Source: Pipra filicauda (lineage: Eukaryota > Chordata > Aves > Passeriformes > Pipridae). Taken from it: DNA of 64,000 nucleotides. The DNA lies in the NCBI RefSeq assembly GCF_003945595.2, contig NW_024105087.1:2981001-3045000 (forward strand), in the 5' to 3' direction. Under the pieces are notes generated by a model, which searched no databases, had not been told where the DNA came from, and worked only from the letters and a program-made list of their open reading frames with translations. Shown here piece by piece: positions 11,463 through 22,800 of the stretch. Both the position numbers and the translations under genes were made by a program. Numbering within the stretch: the first letter of the stretch is position 1; every line of letters begins with the position of its first letter.

Positions 11463-11560
11463 AGAATTTCCTCCGAGTGGCTTTTCCTGGGATAGTCTCA
11501 CCAGATCCTCCTGCCTGCGTCTGACTGGGTGGGATTGAAAATCTCCACCTCCGCTAAATC

Positions 11561-14426
11561 AGTGAAAGACAGAGACAGACTGAAGAAGTCGGAGCGTCCC
11601 CTCTTTTCTGCCCCCTCCCCCAATTAAAACAAACCTCCAGCCCGAACTGAGCCCCTGCCAATGTTAAACACAAAGGCTGCCTCCCGGGCACAAGGGAACG
11701 CTGAGCTCTTTTAACTGTTTCCTGGCTGAAACTGAGCAAAACTACTTTGCTGGACTCATCTAAGACACAGCCTTGGGAATCCACTCCTGTAGCTGCCTGT
11801 ACCAATAGCACACAGGATTCTCAGAAAGGTTCTGTATCTGATCCCACCAGACGGCAGAGGAGCCAAGAGCAAAACGGTGGGAAAAATCTGCTGATGAAAT
11901 ATACCATTTTTGCTTTGCATTCCCCTCAGGTTTGGCCAGGATCAGAGTCTCTTTCTGAGACAATCGGTAAAACTCTATGTATGAGAGTTTCCAAAATGCT
12001 GGATTCATAAACAGAGACTGTTCCTGAATGAAAATTTCTTTGATCCATCTGGGAAACACGTTGCTAATACCTCTTAGTCTCGTTTACAATGATAATAAGT
12101 GTGGCATTTTCTGTCATTCCTATGTTTCCTATCACTGTTCTTCTGTCAAGGTAGTGGTATGAAAAAACTTGTGCAGAAAAAGTGGAAAGCTCTTTTATAG
12201 CTAAGGATATTTTCTCATGATGAAAGAAATGCCAGTGTATCACGGGGAGCAGCTTGTAATGGAAAGAGTTTCAAAATCCCTTCATGGTAGCAAGTTAAAG
12301 AAATTTTGAGTCCCTTATTGAATCATTCCAGGTTTCTCATTTCCTGGCAAGTTTCCATCTGTCTGAACCACAGAAATTATTTTCTAAACATATTCAGGCT
12401 TCTTTTGAATACAAAAAGGCAGTCTTCCTAAATAAGATATAAAAATATGTAGTGCTAAAACAGTAAAAGCAGACAAAAGAACAACAGAGAATGAGATGCT
12501 GGTGGCCTGCAGAATTAAAATATCTGACACTTAATCAGGTAAGAAATTGTTTTGAACTGTCAGTTTTGCATAGTTAGTTAAAAGAATGCTTCCGTAGCGT
12601 GTTTAAAATCATCTGATAAATCATGTACAGGAAAAACCAGCATCTGGATCGACTGGAATAGCAATACTTTATTACTTCTAGAAAGTCATCTCAGTTAAAT
12701 GAAGTGTCAAAACATAAGATCTTTGAAGGAATGTATATGTTCAGGCTGGAAATCACAAAGAGCCTACTGTTTGCAAATTGGGTAGAAACGTTTAATTCAA
12801 AATCTCAAGCTGCCCTGAAGTTGTATAAATGCTGATAAGCCACTAAATTATCCATATACTAGTAAAAGTAATTTGAATCCTTTACATTTTGGTCATAGAT
12901 GTGCAGTATTAATGATTTGCTTTGTCAAGAATCATCTATATGGTAACTTGTTGGAAAAACTGTTGAAGAGCTGGCAAGGGTGTAGTTAAAGACCATGTGG
13001 GCTTTATGAAGTGCTTTATTGAATGCAATTCTTAAATCTCTTGTGTGTTCTCTAAACATTGTTAAGACCCAATTCCTTTCCTGGGATCATTTGACCTTCG
13101 TTTCTAAACAACTAGAGTTGTAAAAATAAAAAGAACAAACCAAAAAGAAAGAAAATTTATATTTCTGATCTCATTCAAACGCACTTTTGTTCTTCTAATT
13201 CATATTCCATACATAACTATATTTACATTTAAATGGAATAAATTCAAAGAAATAATCGAATTTGCTAATGCTGTTAAAAATCTATTTCAAGACAGCCTTT
13301 GTTACAATTGTGAATGCTTTTATTATTTCAACCCAATAAGTATTATTAATTATTAGAAATTACTGAATTGCTCAGTTCTGTGTTCTTTATTATTATTACG
13401 TGTTGCTTATTTTTTAATTGGACCTTTGTTCTGCCTTTAATCTTTTAGGTGTCTAAAGCTGAGTTTCATTCTTGTCTTAAGCTAAGTTAAATTCAAAAAT
13501 TATATCTAATTGTTCCTACCAGGGGTTTTTTACTGTTTTCAGGAAAGTAACATAGAAAAGGAAGTTTTCATGGATGAATTATGCAGAAACTGCAGTTGCA
13601 AATCCAGCTGATCTCAGCTACTAAGAAAAGTAAAATGAAATACATTTCTTTACACTAAAATGTTTTCAGCTATTAGAGACACTTTCCCCATCACTGTACG
13701 ACTGCTTGGGTACGTGCTTTTTTGGAAGAGTTCTTGACTGAGGACTCTGTCTACCAGTTTCAGCACAGTGAAAGTGTTTCCTCTGACCTCTTCTGTTTTG
13801 TGTCTTCAGCAAACTACTTAGCTTGTCTTGCATAACTTCACAGATTCAGAGTAAGGGTAACATATATTAATCTCATTACAACATAACCCATTATACTTCA
13901 GTGTTAGAGATACCTGGATTTTGCAGCTGGAGTCAAGAAGGCTATCAGCATTTTGTAAAGCTATTAATTTTCCTGGAGCCTTCAGCTATTAGAAAGGAAT
14001 ACTTTATTGCAGGTGTTACTAGCCTGTTTAAACCAAAGCTCTAGTGCCTTTTATACAACTACCTAAGAGGCAATAGCAGAGGATCAGGAATGTTTGAAGG
14101 AGTTAATTTTATTTGATTGAAATGGACTTTCAGTGAATGTATTACCTGTTAAGCCACTTACCTCCTCAGATTTGGTATGAACTAAGAACATATGTTCATC
14201 AGCTCATGGAGTCCTAAATTGCATTCCTGAGATTCAAATGACCAAAATCAAACCCAGACATTGTCCATAATTGGCATTTTCACAGGCAGCCAGTTGGTGT
14301 GCTTATAATATGTAGCATTTTCAGAAAATCAGAAGTTATTCATGGCAAAAGGTATAATTATCTAATTATTCTGCATTCTTCCACTAGATTTCTGATATAG
14401 TTTTTATAAGAAACAATACAAAGAAC
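11561..14426. other. Intergenic upstream flank of EDNRA, no gene seen
   Basis: Falls from GC-rich flank to AT-rich sequence within a few hundred bases. No exon with recognisable protein similarity was found on either strand. The only notable stretch is the motif-rich patch at 13180-13460. Open frames such as those at 11747-12059 overlap each other on opposite strands and look random. Confidence 0.7.
13180..13460. promoter_or_regulatory. Candidate upstream enhancer with SOX-type motifs
   Basis: Very AT-rich, CpG-poor stretch about 1.6-1.9 kb upstream of the CpG island. It holds CTTTGTT (13297-13303) directly followed by ACAATTGT (13304-13311), a palindromic arrangement of two SOX-like cores, along with TTAATTA- and ATTATTA-type homeodomain-like sequence. 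SOX factors act in neural crest, where EDNRA is expressed, so the idea is plausible, but no conservation evidence is available here. Confidence 0.25.
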
Positions 14427-14489
14427 AATTGGACTGGATGATCCTCGTGGGTCCTTTCCAGTTTGGCATATTTTGTGATTCTGTGATTA
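14427..14489 (+). repeat. CR1 LINE 3'-terminal fragment
   Basis: Reads TTGGACTGGATGATCC then TGGGTCCTTTCCAG and ends TTGTGATTCTGTGATT, the standard CR1 3' end in plus orientation. Only the last roughly 60 bp survive. Confidence 0.9.
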
Positions 14490-14651
14490 ACTGTTTCACT
14501 TTCAATTCAATATCTAGATTTAATGAATAAGAACTCGGTAAATCCGAAAATTCTCATAGTAAAATGCTAGTTTGAAAAACACTTGTTGGGCAGGTTTCTC
14601 AACTTTTACTACCACTGGTTCAGTCAGAAGTTCATCTCATTGAGCAAAAGG

Positions 14652-14754
14652 CACATGGTGTGACTCTTGAGGACGGTCCTGTGCAGGGCTAAGGGTTGGA
14701 CTTGATGATCCTTGTGGGTCCCTTCCAACTGAGCATATTCTGTGATTTTGTGAA
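14652..14754 (+). repeat. CR1 LINE 3'-terminal fragment
   Basis: A second, slightly longer CR1 end in plus orientation: GTGTGACTCTTGAGG, CCTGTGCAGGGCTA, GGGTTGGACTTGATGATCC, GGGTCCCTTCCAACTGAG and TTCTGTGATTTTGTGA. It lies about 160 bp beyond the previous fragment, with non-CR1 sequence between, so these are two separate insertions or a duplicated end. Confidence 0.92.
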
Positions 14755-14933
14755 AGAGACGAATCATCCAAAGCATAGACAATATTTCTATCTTGTGTAG
14801 ATTATCTGTTCTTCAACAAGAGATGCACCTATGTAGTGGCTTCAGGGTAATTCAGTTAAAGAGTACCTACCAGAAAATATAAATTCATTGAAACTCAGGA
14901 TTCATAATTTCCGGGGATCATTAAACCAGTTAT

Positions 14934-15704
14934 TTGCTTCTGTTACATAGCATTTCTGTTTTCCCAGTAACTGCTTTATTTAAATTGCATGTCTACTTAT
15001 GGCATATCTATAACTCTCTTTATATGCTTAGCACAAATAAATCCCTCTTCTGGCAAAGTTATCTTTCTCCTTCCTCTTTCCTCACTCCTTTCCTCCCTCC
15101 ATCTCTCTTTTTCCCCTTTATCAATCTCTTTTCTGTTTCCTTCATGTTACTAGAAATGTCTGCATTTTACAATATGAATTCGTAATTCAAAGAGAATTAT
15201 AGTGAGAATACTTTTATATTATATCAGTTTATTCTAATTATTGGAAATGTATTTGTATTAAAACCACTGAAATATTCCTGCCTTTGGACTATGGGAATTC
15301 AAAACTGAAAGCTGTGATAGAATCCTAAGGGAAAAAAAGGTTGAAGTTTAAAGGACAAAATCGATCACGGTGCAAACATTTAACATAGGAGCAACTGCAG
15401 GAGCTATTGCACCCCAAATGGGAATATTAGTCAGGAACTGTGGATGGGGTGTCTTTAGATTTTGCAGAATCTCAATGGAAAAGTTTGTCTAAGACGTGAC
15501 CTTCCTGGTCCTTTAGTGTGCAGATTGGAGAAATAACAACATATTGTTAATTCCCTTCAATAACTGAGCATTTTAGCTTCCTCTGGGGAGCATTTGTCTA
15601 CTGTGTTAAATGCAATACACTAAGAACATTTCAGGAAGGCTTTTCTGGGAGAAGGTATGTTGTTGTTCTTCATTTCCATAGGTGGAAACCCTAATTTTCA
15701 AGCT
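14934..15704. other. Intergenic sequence, no gene seen
   Basis: AT-rich with a pyrimidine-rich run (CTT/CCT type) at about 15065-15140. An 83-residue open frame spans the pyrimidine run and is rich in Ser, Leu, Phe and Pro as that composition predicts; not called as a gene. Confidence 0.6.
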
Positions 15705-16468
15705 CTTGCTCGTAGAACCTGGCAGGAGTGCACCCACGAGTGCTGAGGGAGTTGGCCAATGTCGTTGCAAGGCTACTCATGGAAAGGCTACTCATGGAAA
15801 GGAGTTGGGAGAAAAGGACCTGGATTTCCTGGTGGACAACAAGTTGTCCATGAACCAGCAATGTACCCTTGCAGCAAAAGAGGAGCATGTGATCTGCAGC
15901 TGCATGAGGCAGAGTATTGCCAGCAGGTCAAGGGAGGTGACCCTGCACCTCCACTCAGCACTGATGAGACACATCTGGAGTGCTGTGCCAAGACAAACAT
16001 GGACTTAGAGACATGGGGCAAGTCAAAGAAAGGGCTACAAAGATGATTCAGGTGTTTGAGCATCTGTAATATGAGGAGAGGCTGAGAAAGCTGGGACTGA
16101 TCAGCCTTGCAAAGAGAAGGCACAGGCTGGATCTTAGCAGTGTGTACAAACACCTGGTGGGACACGGTAAAGAAGAGCCAACCAGATTCTTCTCCAGGGT
16201 GCTCAGTGACAGAAGAGGAAGCAAAGGACACAAACTGAAATAAAAGAAATTCAATTTAATCATAGGAAAAAACTATTTTCACTGTAAGGATGATCAAAGA
16301 GTGAAACAGGCTGCCCAGAGAGCTTGGAGGATCTCCATCCCTGGAGATATTCAAACCCATCTGGACACAGTCCCCCGTAACGTGCTTTAGGTGGCTGGGC
16401 TCTGAAGAGATGTTTCTAAGGATCCCTTCCAATATCAAAAGTCTGCAGTTCTGGGATTCTGCAATTCA
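15705..16468 (+). repeat. CR1 LINE copy, internally deleted (ORF2 end plus 3' UTR)
   Basis: The longest CR1 copy in the window, plus orientation. It starts in reverse-transcriptase-domain sequence (GAGTTGGCCAATGTCGTTGC then AAGGCTACTC), jumps to the C-terminal part of ORF2 (GACCTGGATTTCCTGGTGG, then AAGTTGTCCATGAACCAGC), and continues through AGTATTGCCAGCAGGTCAAG, GAGAGGCTGAGAAAGCTGGG and GGCTGCCCAGAGAGCTTGG to a decayed 3' end (TTCTGGGATTCTGCAATTC). The joint near 15771-15800 carries a 15-bp tandem duplication. Frameshifts and stops break the ORF, so it is dead. Antisense and sense open frames here are by-products. Confidence 0.93.
15771..15800. repeat. 15-bp tandem duplication inside CR1
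   Basis: Two exact copies of GGCTACTCATGGAAA placed head to tail. They coincide with the point where this CR1 copy skips a long part of ORF2, so the duplication probably formed with or after the deletion. Confidence 0.93.
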
Positions 16469-17254
16469 GATAAAACTTCCATTATGTCAAGAGTATTTTG
16501 GCTTGAGCTCTAGAATTATGGCGTTCAAAATTCTTCAAGTTATGTTGTTTATGTTGGAAACTGAATTGAGCATGAGCTAAAAAAAAAAAAAGAGGAGTAC
16601 TTGTAAGTTAATATTCTGTGGCAAGTTGGATATTGTCCAAAAGGATAATGTGTGATGTTTATTGAAATATTTATCAAATATGTATTTTTTTAATGTTAGC
16701 ACTATGAAGAAATTATTTTCTTCTTCTCTTTTGGGGCCAAGACAGCAAAACGATTGACTGTAGGGAGCATTTGGGGATATTCATCTGTTCTCATTCTTCA
16801 TCCCCATTGTTTCAGACAACCCTGAAACTAGCTGTGAGCTAAGGGAGTTAAACCTGCTCCAAAAAGACCAGTGTTTAATGGTAACACATAAAAATATTTT
16901 TACATAAAACCCTAAATATGCAGTAAAATATATACATAAAGAACAATAAAATAGCAATATGTCACAGAAGATGCCTGTGGCATAATCATGCAATGAGTGA
17001 AATTATGCACTGAGAGGTTATAAGCACACTAAAGAAAAAACTGGAGGAAGGAAAAACAGATATGAAGACAAATTAAAAATTGGTGTAAAGAACGCTAAAA
17101 GGAAGAGAATGTATTAGATTAGAAACTCTTCCATAACTTAAAAAAGTAAGTTTCAATTTGCATTTGCAGATGGGAGCCTGTGCAGAACACACGTTCTATG
17201 ATAGAGGAATGCTCTTCTGCTGCCAGATATGTCTTTTATTATCTTAAGCACTAA

Positions 17255-17310
17255 TAAAATTATCTAGATAAGATAGTGAGATATTAGAATGCCATTTTAT
17301 CTTAATCTAA
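17255..17310. promoter_or_regulatory. GATA-motif cluster (weak candidate)
   Basis: A perfect 12-bp palindrome TTATCTAGATAA (17260-17271) is followed directly by GATAG, giving three GATA cores in 17 bp, with another TTATCTTA at about 17299. GATA factors regulate vascular genes, but the sequence is AT-rich enough for this to be chance. Confidence 0.2.
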
Positions 17311-19289
17311 ATAAGGTTAAAATTATTTCTATTGGCTACTTTGTAGTGAAACTGTTCTTCATGAAAAACTCTGACCCGTCTCTTGTCTTTCTAATGCTTC
17401 TAAGTTGTCTAATTTTTTGTTAGCCTCACTAAAACTAAATCGAAATAAGCTGTTCATACCTTTACTTTGACAAAGTCCCTTTAGTATATTATTCAATATT
17501 AAATGGTTAGCATATACTATTCCACATCTTATCTTACTGTAAGCAATATGTGTAGGCCTCTTTACAGACTTATAATTAAGTGATAGGTCTACAAACTTCT
17601 GAATTTTTTATAGATGTAAGGAATTCTCTGCAATGCAATGTTAAGATAAAGACTTTTCAAATGATCAAGGTATCTGGAAAAAGTTTCACCATTCCTTCCT
17701 GTGATCTAGAAAAGCATTATTTATTGGAAACCAGAGCACACATTTAGGTAACTTAGAGTAGAAACATCTAGACAGGTGATACTTGAGAGAGAAGGAGCAG
17801 ACAGCACTTTAGATTTTGGTGATAAAAACTCTCCCAATCATCGAAGAATTATCCTTCTATATTTATGTTTATGTATGAGAGTCTGCTGTCTGTTCATTTT
17901 AGCAGTGCAGCAGGCTCTAGGTCGTGTTTAGAAGGAAGGGCTGGGTTAGGATATGACTGTATTCATGGCTATAGGGTTGGTAAGATGTACTGTCCTATGC
18001 TGTCATGGCCTTGCTGTGACATGGATTTCCATTGCAATGACTTTTACCTTCTTTTATGGAGATGAGAAAAACAAAGAATGAATCAAGAGAAATATTAAAG
18101 TCCTTATGCTAGGGCCTCAAGTTAGTTCTTTGCAGTTGGTGCCTAAACACATATTTTGTAGTTTGTTGGTTTTTTATTTGTTTTTTACTTCATTCAGTAA
18201 AGAAATATCACTAATCTCATTAAAAAATCCAGGAAAATGTCTTACTAAACCTTTTTATTAGATCAAAATGAGCATTTTCTGTATGACTGATATAAAACTA
18301 CCATAATCCAGGAACTTCTCAACAGTCATATACAGATCCACAACGAATAATAACATATTCCAATTAAGGAACTATTTTGAAATCCTGCATTTTGATCAGA
18401 GACATAATCCAGAGTGATATTTTGGGTGATTTCCATAAAAATATCATAGATTGATTCAACAGGATTCAATATCACTAAATTCTCCTGTACAATGACGGTA
18501 CCATGGGACCCATTTTACCACTGGAAATTGTTCTGTGTCTCTTGAAGTTAGACGGTATGTACAATAAGTGCTTTTACTGGTACTTGGCTGTGTTAATAAG
18601 TTCTGGAATTGTCAAGAAATCTGAACTTGTCTCGAGGATTCAGAGGGTTGGGAGCCAATTAACCTTGGCTGCTTTCATTCCTCTTCTGTCCCAGCTTCTT
18701 CATAGAAAGCCTTATCTCTTTTTCTGTGTTCTTTCTAATGAGAATTCCTCATCTCTTCCACATGTGCCTGGTGGGCACTGGACACCTGCAGTGTTCATTA
18801 GCCTTTATCCTTTTCCTGATCCTTGTCCCACACACGGTTGATGAGCTACCGTAGTTTCTCCAACAGTTGGGAGTGTGCCCATTTCTTCATACGCTAAACA
18901 CTGAACAGTTGAATTTTCCTATTTCACCCTTAATCCCAGTCACAGTGCTGGGGTTTGCTGTGGTGAGGAAGGACAGACAGACAAGCAAAGGGGGAGGATG
19001 TTAAGCCTCTGGCTGGCCAGGCCCTGCCCTGCTATCTCTGGCATCCCCCTTGGCTGCTGGCCAGCCCTTGCTGCTTCCTGATAGAGGGAGGGTGTGCTGG
19101 ATAGAAAAAAGGGAATGATTTTATGTGTCTTAGTCCAGGTATCCTAGACAAAAGGTCCAACTCAGTTCTGCTATCTTTGGACAGAAATATTTCTTTCTCT
19201 GGAAACAGCAATCTTACTTTGCCTTATAAAATAACCCGAAACTGAGATGATTTCCATGTGTCAAGCCACTGAGAATTAATCTATGTCGT

Positions 19290-19870
19290 CTCAAATAAAG
19301 GGAAATTATGGAAACATTAATTAATCATTCTGTTAAAATATGCCAGCATATAACACTACACATGTATTACTTTCTTTTTAATTATTATTCTTGTCACGGT
19401 TCATACTTACAGATTGTTCTGAATGTGAAATGAAAAGGAACAAGAGATATTCTTGTCAGTCTCCCTTTCCTGTCTGATATTCCACTACACTTATAAGGAT
19501 TTTCATTTTATAATGTTGGATTTTTGTCGTAAATAACATACAGAACCAAGTCTACAACAAATCCTTTGTGTCAAGCTGTTAGGCTATTTTGTTTCTATAG
19601 ATTAAAAAAATAAAATTTGAGACCTGTGCAACTCCTGGGCACTGTCAGGTAAATAATGATATTAGTTTTCTGCAATAATTCTTATGACTCTAGCCAAAAC
19701 CAAGCTATTGTCAATAATTAAATAAAATTATCTGTTTCAGGCAACAAGAAACAGTAAGCTCTGATTTTTAATTTTTAACTACTAACTATCCTAGTCACAA
19801 ATTTTCAACAAGGCTTAATTGATTTAATGTGCTGTTCAATTTAACTCTTCAGGAAGTAAGTTAAAAAATA
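19290..19870. promoter_or_regulatory. Candidate conserved non-coding element
   Basis: AT-rich, CpG-poor stretch with ATTAATTAATC near 19317, CCTTTGTG near 19564, CAATAATTAAAT near 19711 and CTTAATTGATTTAAT near 19814. The density of homeodomain- and SOX/TCF-like cores resembles vertebrate developmental enhancers. Conservation is not testable here. Confidence 0.2.
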
Positions 19871-22800
19871 CAACCAGAAGTTTATAATTTACATCATACT
19901 TTCCTTGGGAAGAACATCTGGACAAATGCTTTCCACTTGCTTATGGATGTAAAACTCATATTTTCTAACCCATAAGTAAATGGTATAATGCTAAAACTTA
20001 GTCAGATCTAAGATGGTGGGAATGTAATGTTCTCTTTTGGGTGATGAAACCTCTCTAGTTATTTAGAATAGAATATGAATATATGAGTATATGAATATAC
20101 TCAAACCCATGAATATTGTTGTGAGACAGATGCTGAAAACATGCATATCAAAGTTGTGGTCATATGTTATTTACTTCAGACCCACCGAAATCAAAGATAT
20201 TTTGTGGGACTCTTACAGCACTGTTAGATCAGATTCTAAGCTGGCATAAGTAAGTGTAAAACTCTTGTTGGAAATAGAAATACATTTACTTGTATTGTCA
20301 AGAAATGATCATAAATTCTTTCCTACTCACATTAGTGTACTTTGAAGGGAACCATGCCATCATGTGCATGTATCTCAAAATATACTTGAAACTGGGCAGC
20401 TGCTGCAGTTTTCTGCTTGTTAAGAATTTTGATAAATTTTAATTTTTTTTTTCAGTACATCCTGAACTTTTTATGATTATTAATTTGCTAGTGGCTATAA
20501 TAATCTAGATCGGTAAGTTTTCAATAACTGTTGAAAAAAAGTTCAAAATCAAATTTTGATTCTGAAATAATTTGTAATCTGAAGCATTCTTGCTAGAAAT
20601 GAGGTTCCTGAGAGTGAAAATATTTAAAGACATCTACATCCAAACAAGATTTAAACTGAAATAAAAATACTTTGTATTGACACTCTGAATGGCCCCTACA
20701 GCTTGAGTGAGGGCTTTTTTTAAAATAATTACAAATAATGTATATGTATGAAATCATATTGTTCACATGAAGTTTATAATCAAAGATGAAGCTATTTCAA
20801 AAATTTAAACAGATTATTTTTACAGCCATATGTCAAATGAGTGGGCAAAGCTGGATTCTTGTAAATAAAATAGTTTAGCTGTTTGGCATATACTCATAGC
20901 AAAATATCTGGATCAAAGCATCAACAACTGCCTGTGGTTGATTTATAATATAAAAGTAGCTATCTCCTTTTTTTTCTTTTTTTTTCAATAGGTGATATAT
21001 AAATCTCACCTTTACTATTACTTTGGAAGTAATGGCCAAGAACATTATAAGCTTTACAAGAATTATGAACAATATAGGGCAGAAATGCCTTTTGGATTTA
21101 GATCTAGAATACAATAAGAGTCCAGCAAAATGCAAGATGGACTAAAAACCTGCTTCCAACTTAGCTTAGAACCTTTACTTTATACCTTATATTAAACTTT
21201 ACCTGGGTCAGGATCTGTGTGCTGACTTTTGAAAAAATGAGGAAAGCTGCACCAAAAGCCTCAATATTATTTTCTGTAATTTTGTAATGCGTTCTTGAAA
21301 TTTTGCAATATACTGAAATACTTGAGGGAGTTACCTGTGGAAAAAATTCTGCTGAGATATTTTGGTTTCTGCAGCCTTTTTTAGTTCAGGTTTAAAAACA
21401 AATCTGTGAAAACTGTCCTACCTCTGAGAAACGTTTGTTAGCTCCACTAACTGCACCTTTATTCCTAGATAAATGTCCTCAGATTAAAGAAATTTACCCA
21501 CCTTTGCAGTTCTTTGAATACACATGCCTGTACATATATATATATATCAGATACAGAACACTAGAAGATCTCATTTATTGTCAAAATTCATATATGCAAA
21601 AAAGGCTTTCAAGTTATGAAGAAGTAGGGAGAAAAATGTGTATGATTTTTCCTGCTAGCACTTGGCGAGACTAAAGGGAAATGGAACAAACAGATGTCCT
21701 ATAAGCTGTCAAGACCTAATAAGTCTGGTATTAATAGACATGTCTGGGCCAAGTACTTGCTAGAGATAGTAACAATAATTGCTGCCTCCAGATAGTCACA
21801 TGCCTCGTCTCTGCCATTTTCTAAAGGGTTCGAATTCTCAGTTGTTGGGTTCTTAAATTTTTTTAAATTAATCATTACTTATTATAATGTTGCCTGTAGA
21901 TTTCAGTTCCCACCCCTAATGAGGTGTCTCAACATGAAACGAAGTTTAAGGGTTTTCTTAGTGGTGAGTAGGAACTGATAGTTTAATTCTTTCTGCCCTG
22001 AAGGGCTGGGATGACTTGGTATATTAAGAAATGCTAGTTTGAACAGATACATTTGGCAATTTGCATCAGAATGATGAGACTCGGGTTCAGAATATCTCCT
22101 TGTATAAGTTTGTCCCATTATAGCACACCTTGCCCTCCCTTGCCACCTGATGATTCTGTCAACTAACACTATACTTGACTGAGCATCTCATTTACTCAGG
22201 GGGGTGGGTGAATAATTGTTTCAGAGACAGTCTCCTTTTCGCTTACGACTTTGGACGTGAAATGAGATTAACTAAACTCTTTTTTTATTATTTCTTCTGG
22301 TATAGTACAGGAACTTTTGGTCTTTTACTTAACCACTGTCAAACCATTCATGTGAAAACACATAGGCCTAGTGTGATACTTCAGTTTCTTATAGAAATCC
22401 CAACACTCCTTTATGGCAAACATGCTCAGAACAGTTGTAAATGCAGGTAAATAGAGGGGGTTACATAGAGCACTATTTGGCTCTAACATTTACCCTAGCT
22501 GAGGTTGGCACTGTTTGCCTTGCTAAACAAGTGATGACATCAGCCAGTCACCATCTTGGGAAGGATCTTCTTCAAAGAAAGCAGCTCTCTCTTGTGCTTT
22601 CTTATTCTCTAATTTGCCTCTGCATACTTACATTTATAATATTTTCCTTACTTCACTTGATTATGTGCCTATCATGACCTGCAGTATTCTACAGGCTAGA
22701 CAGTGTATTTTAAGATATACATTTAAGTATATGTATCACTCCACCCTGTTTGCTGATGTACTGCTGCAAGAGGTACCATTGTTTGCTTTAACTGAGCTTA

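Larger units (their letters stand above)
10975..11560 (-). promoter_or_regulatory. EDNRA: CpG island with probable EDNRA promoter and non-coding exon 1
   Basis: This is the only clearly GC-rich, CpG-dense block in the window. It lies 2.4-3 kb upstream of the first coding exon on the minus strand, the expected position for the EDNRA promoter. Several GT donors could end a non-coding exon 1. The most attractive is AGG|GTGAGC with the exon ending at 11426; GGAG|GTAGCG (end 11128) and TAT|GTAAGC (end 11144) are alternatives. A GT-box/SP1-like CCCCCTCCCCC lies at about 11611-11622, just outside the island on the upstream side. A TATATA motif near 11168 could serve either strand but is not at a clear promoter position. 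Several short frames in the island are open because of its composition and are not called as genes. Promoter identity is inferred from position and composition. Confidence 0.75.

Noticed and set aside
11175..11538. Arg/Pro/Ala-rich open frames on both strands in the CpG island
   Set aside because: Several frames are open at once because GC-rich DNA has few stop codons; no conserved domain and no splice support.
15682..16263. Overlapping open frames of 60-147 residues on both strands
   Set aside because: They fall entirely or largely within the CR1 copy and do not form an intact CR1 protein.
20085..20102. Palindrome GAGTATAT-GA-ATATACTC
   Set aside because: 8-bp stem in a TATATGA-type low-complexity run; expected by chance.
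21826..21840. GGGTTCGAATTC resembling a tRNA T-loop
   Set aside because: No A-box, acceptor stem or anticodon arm can be formed with the upstream sequence.
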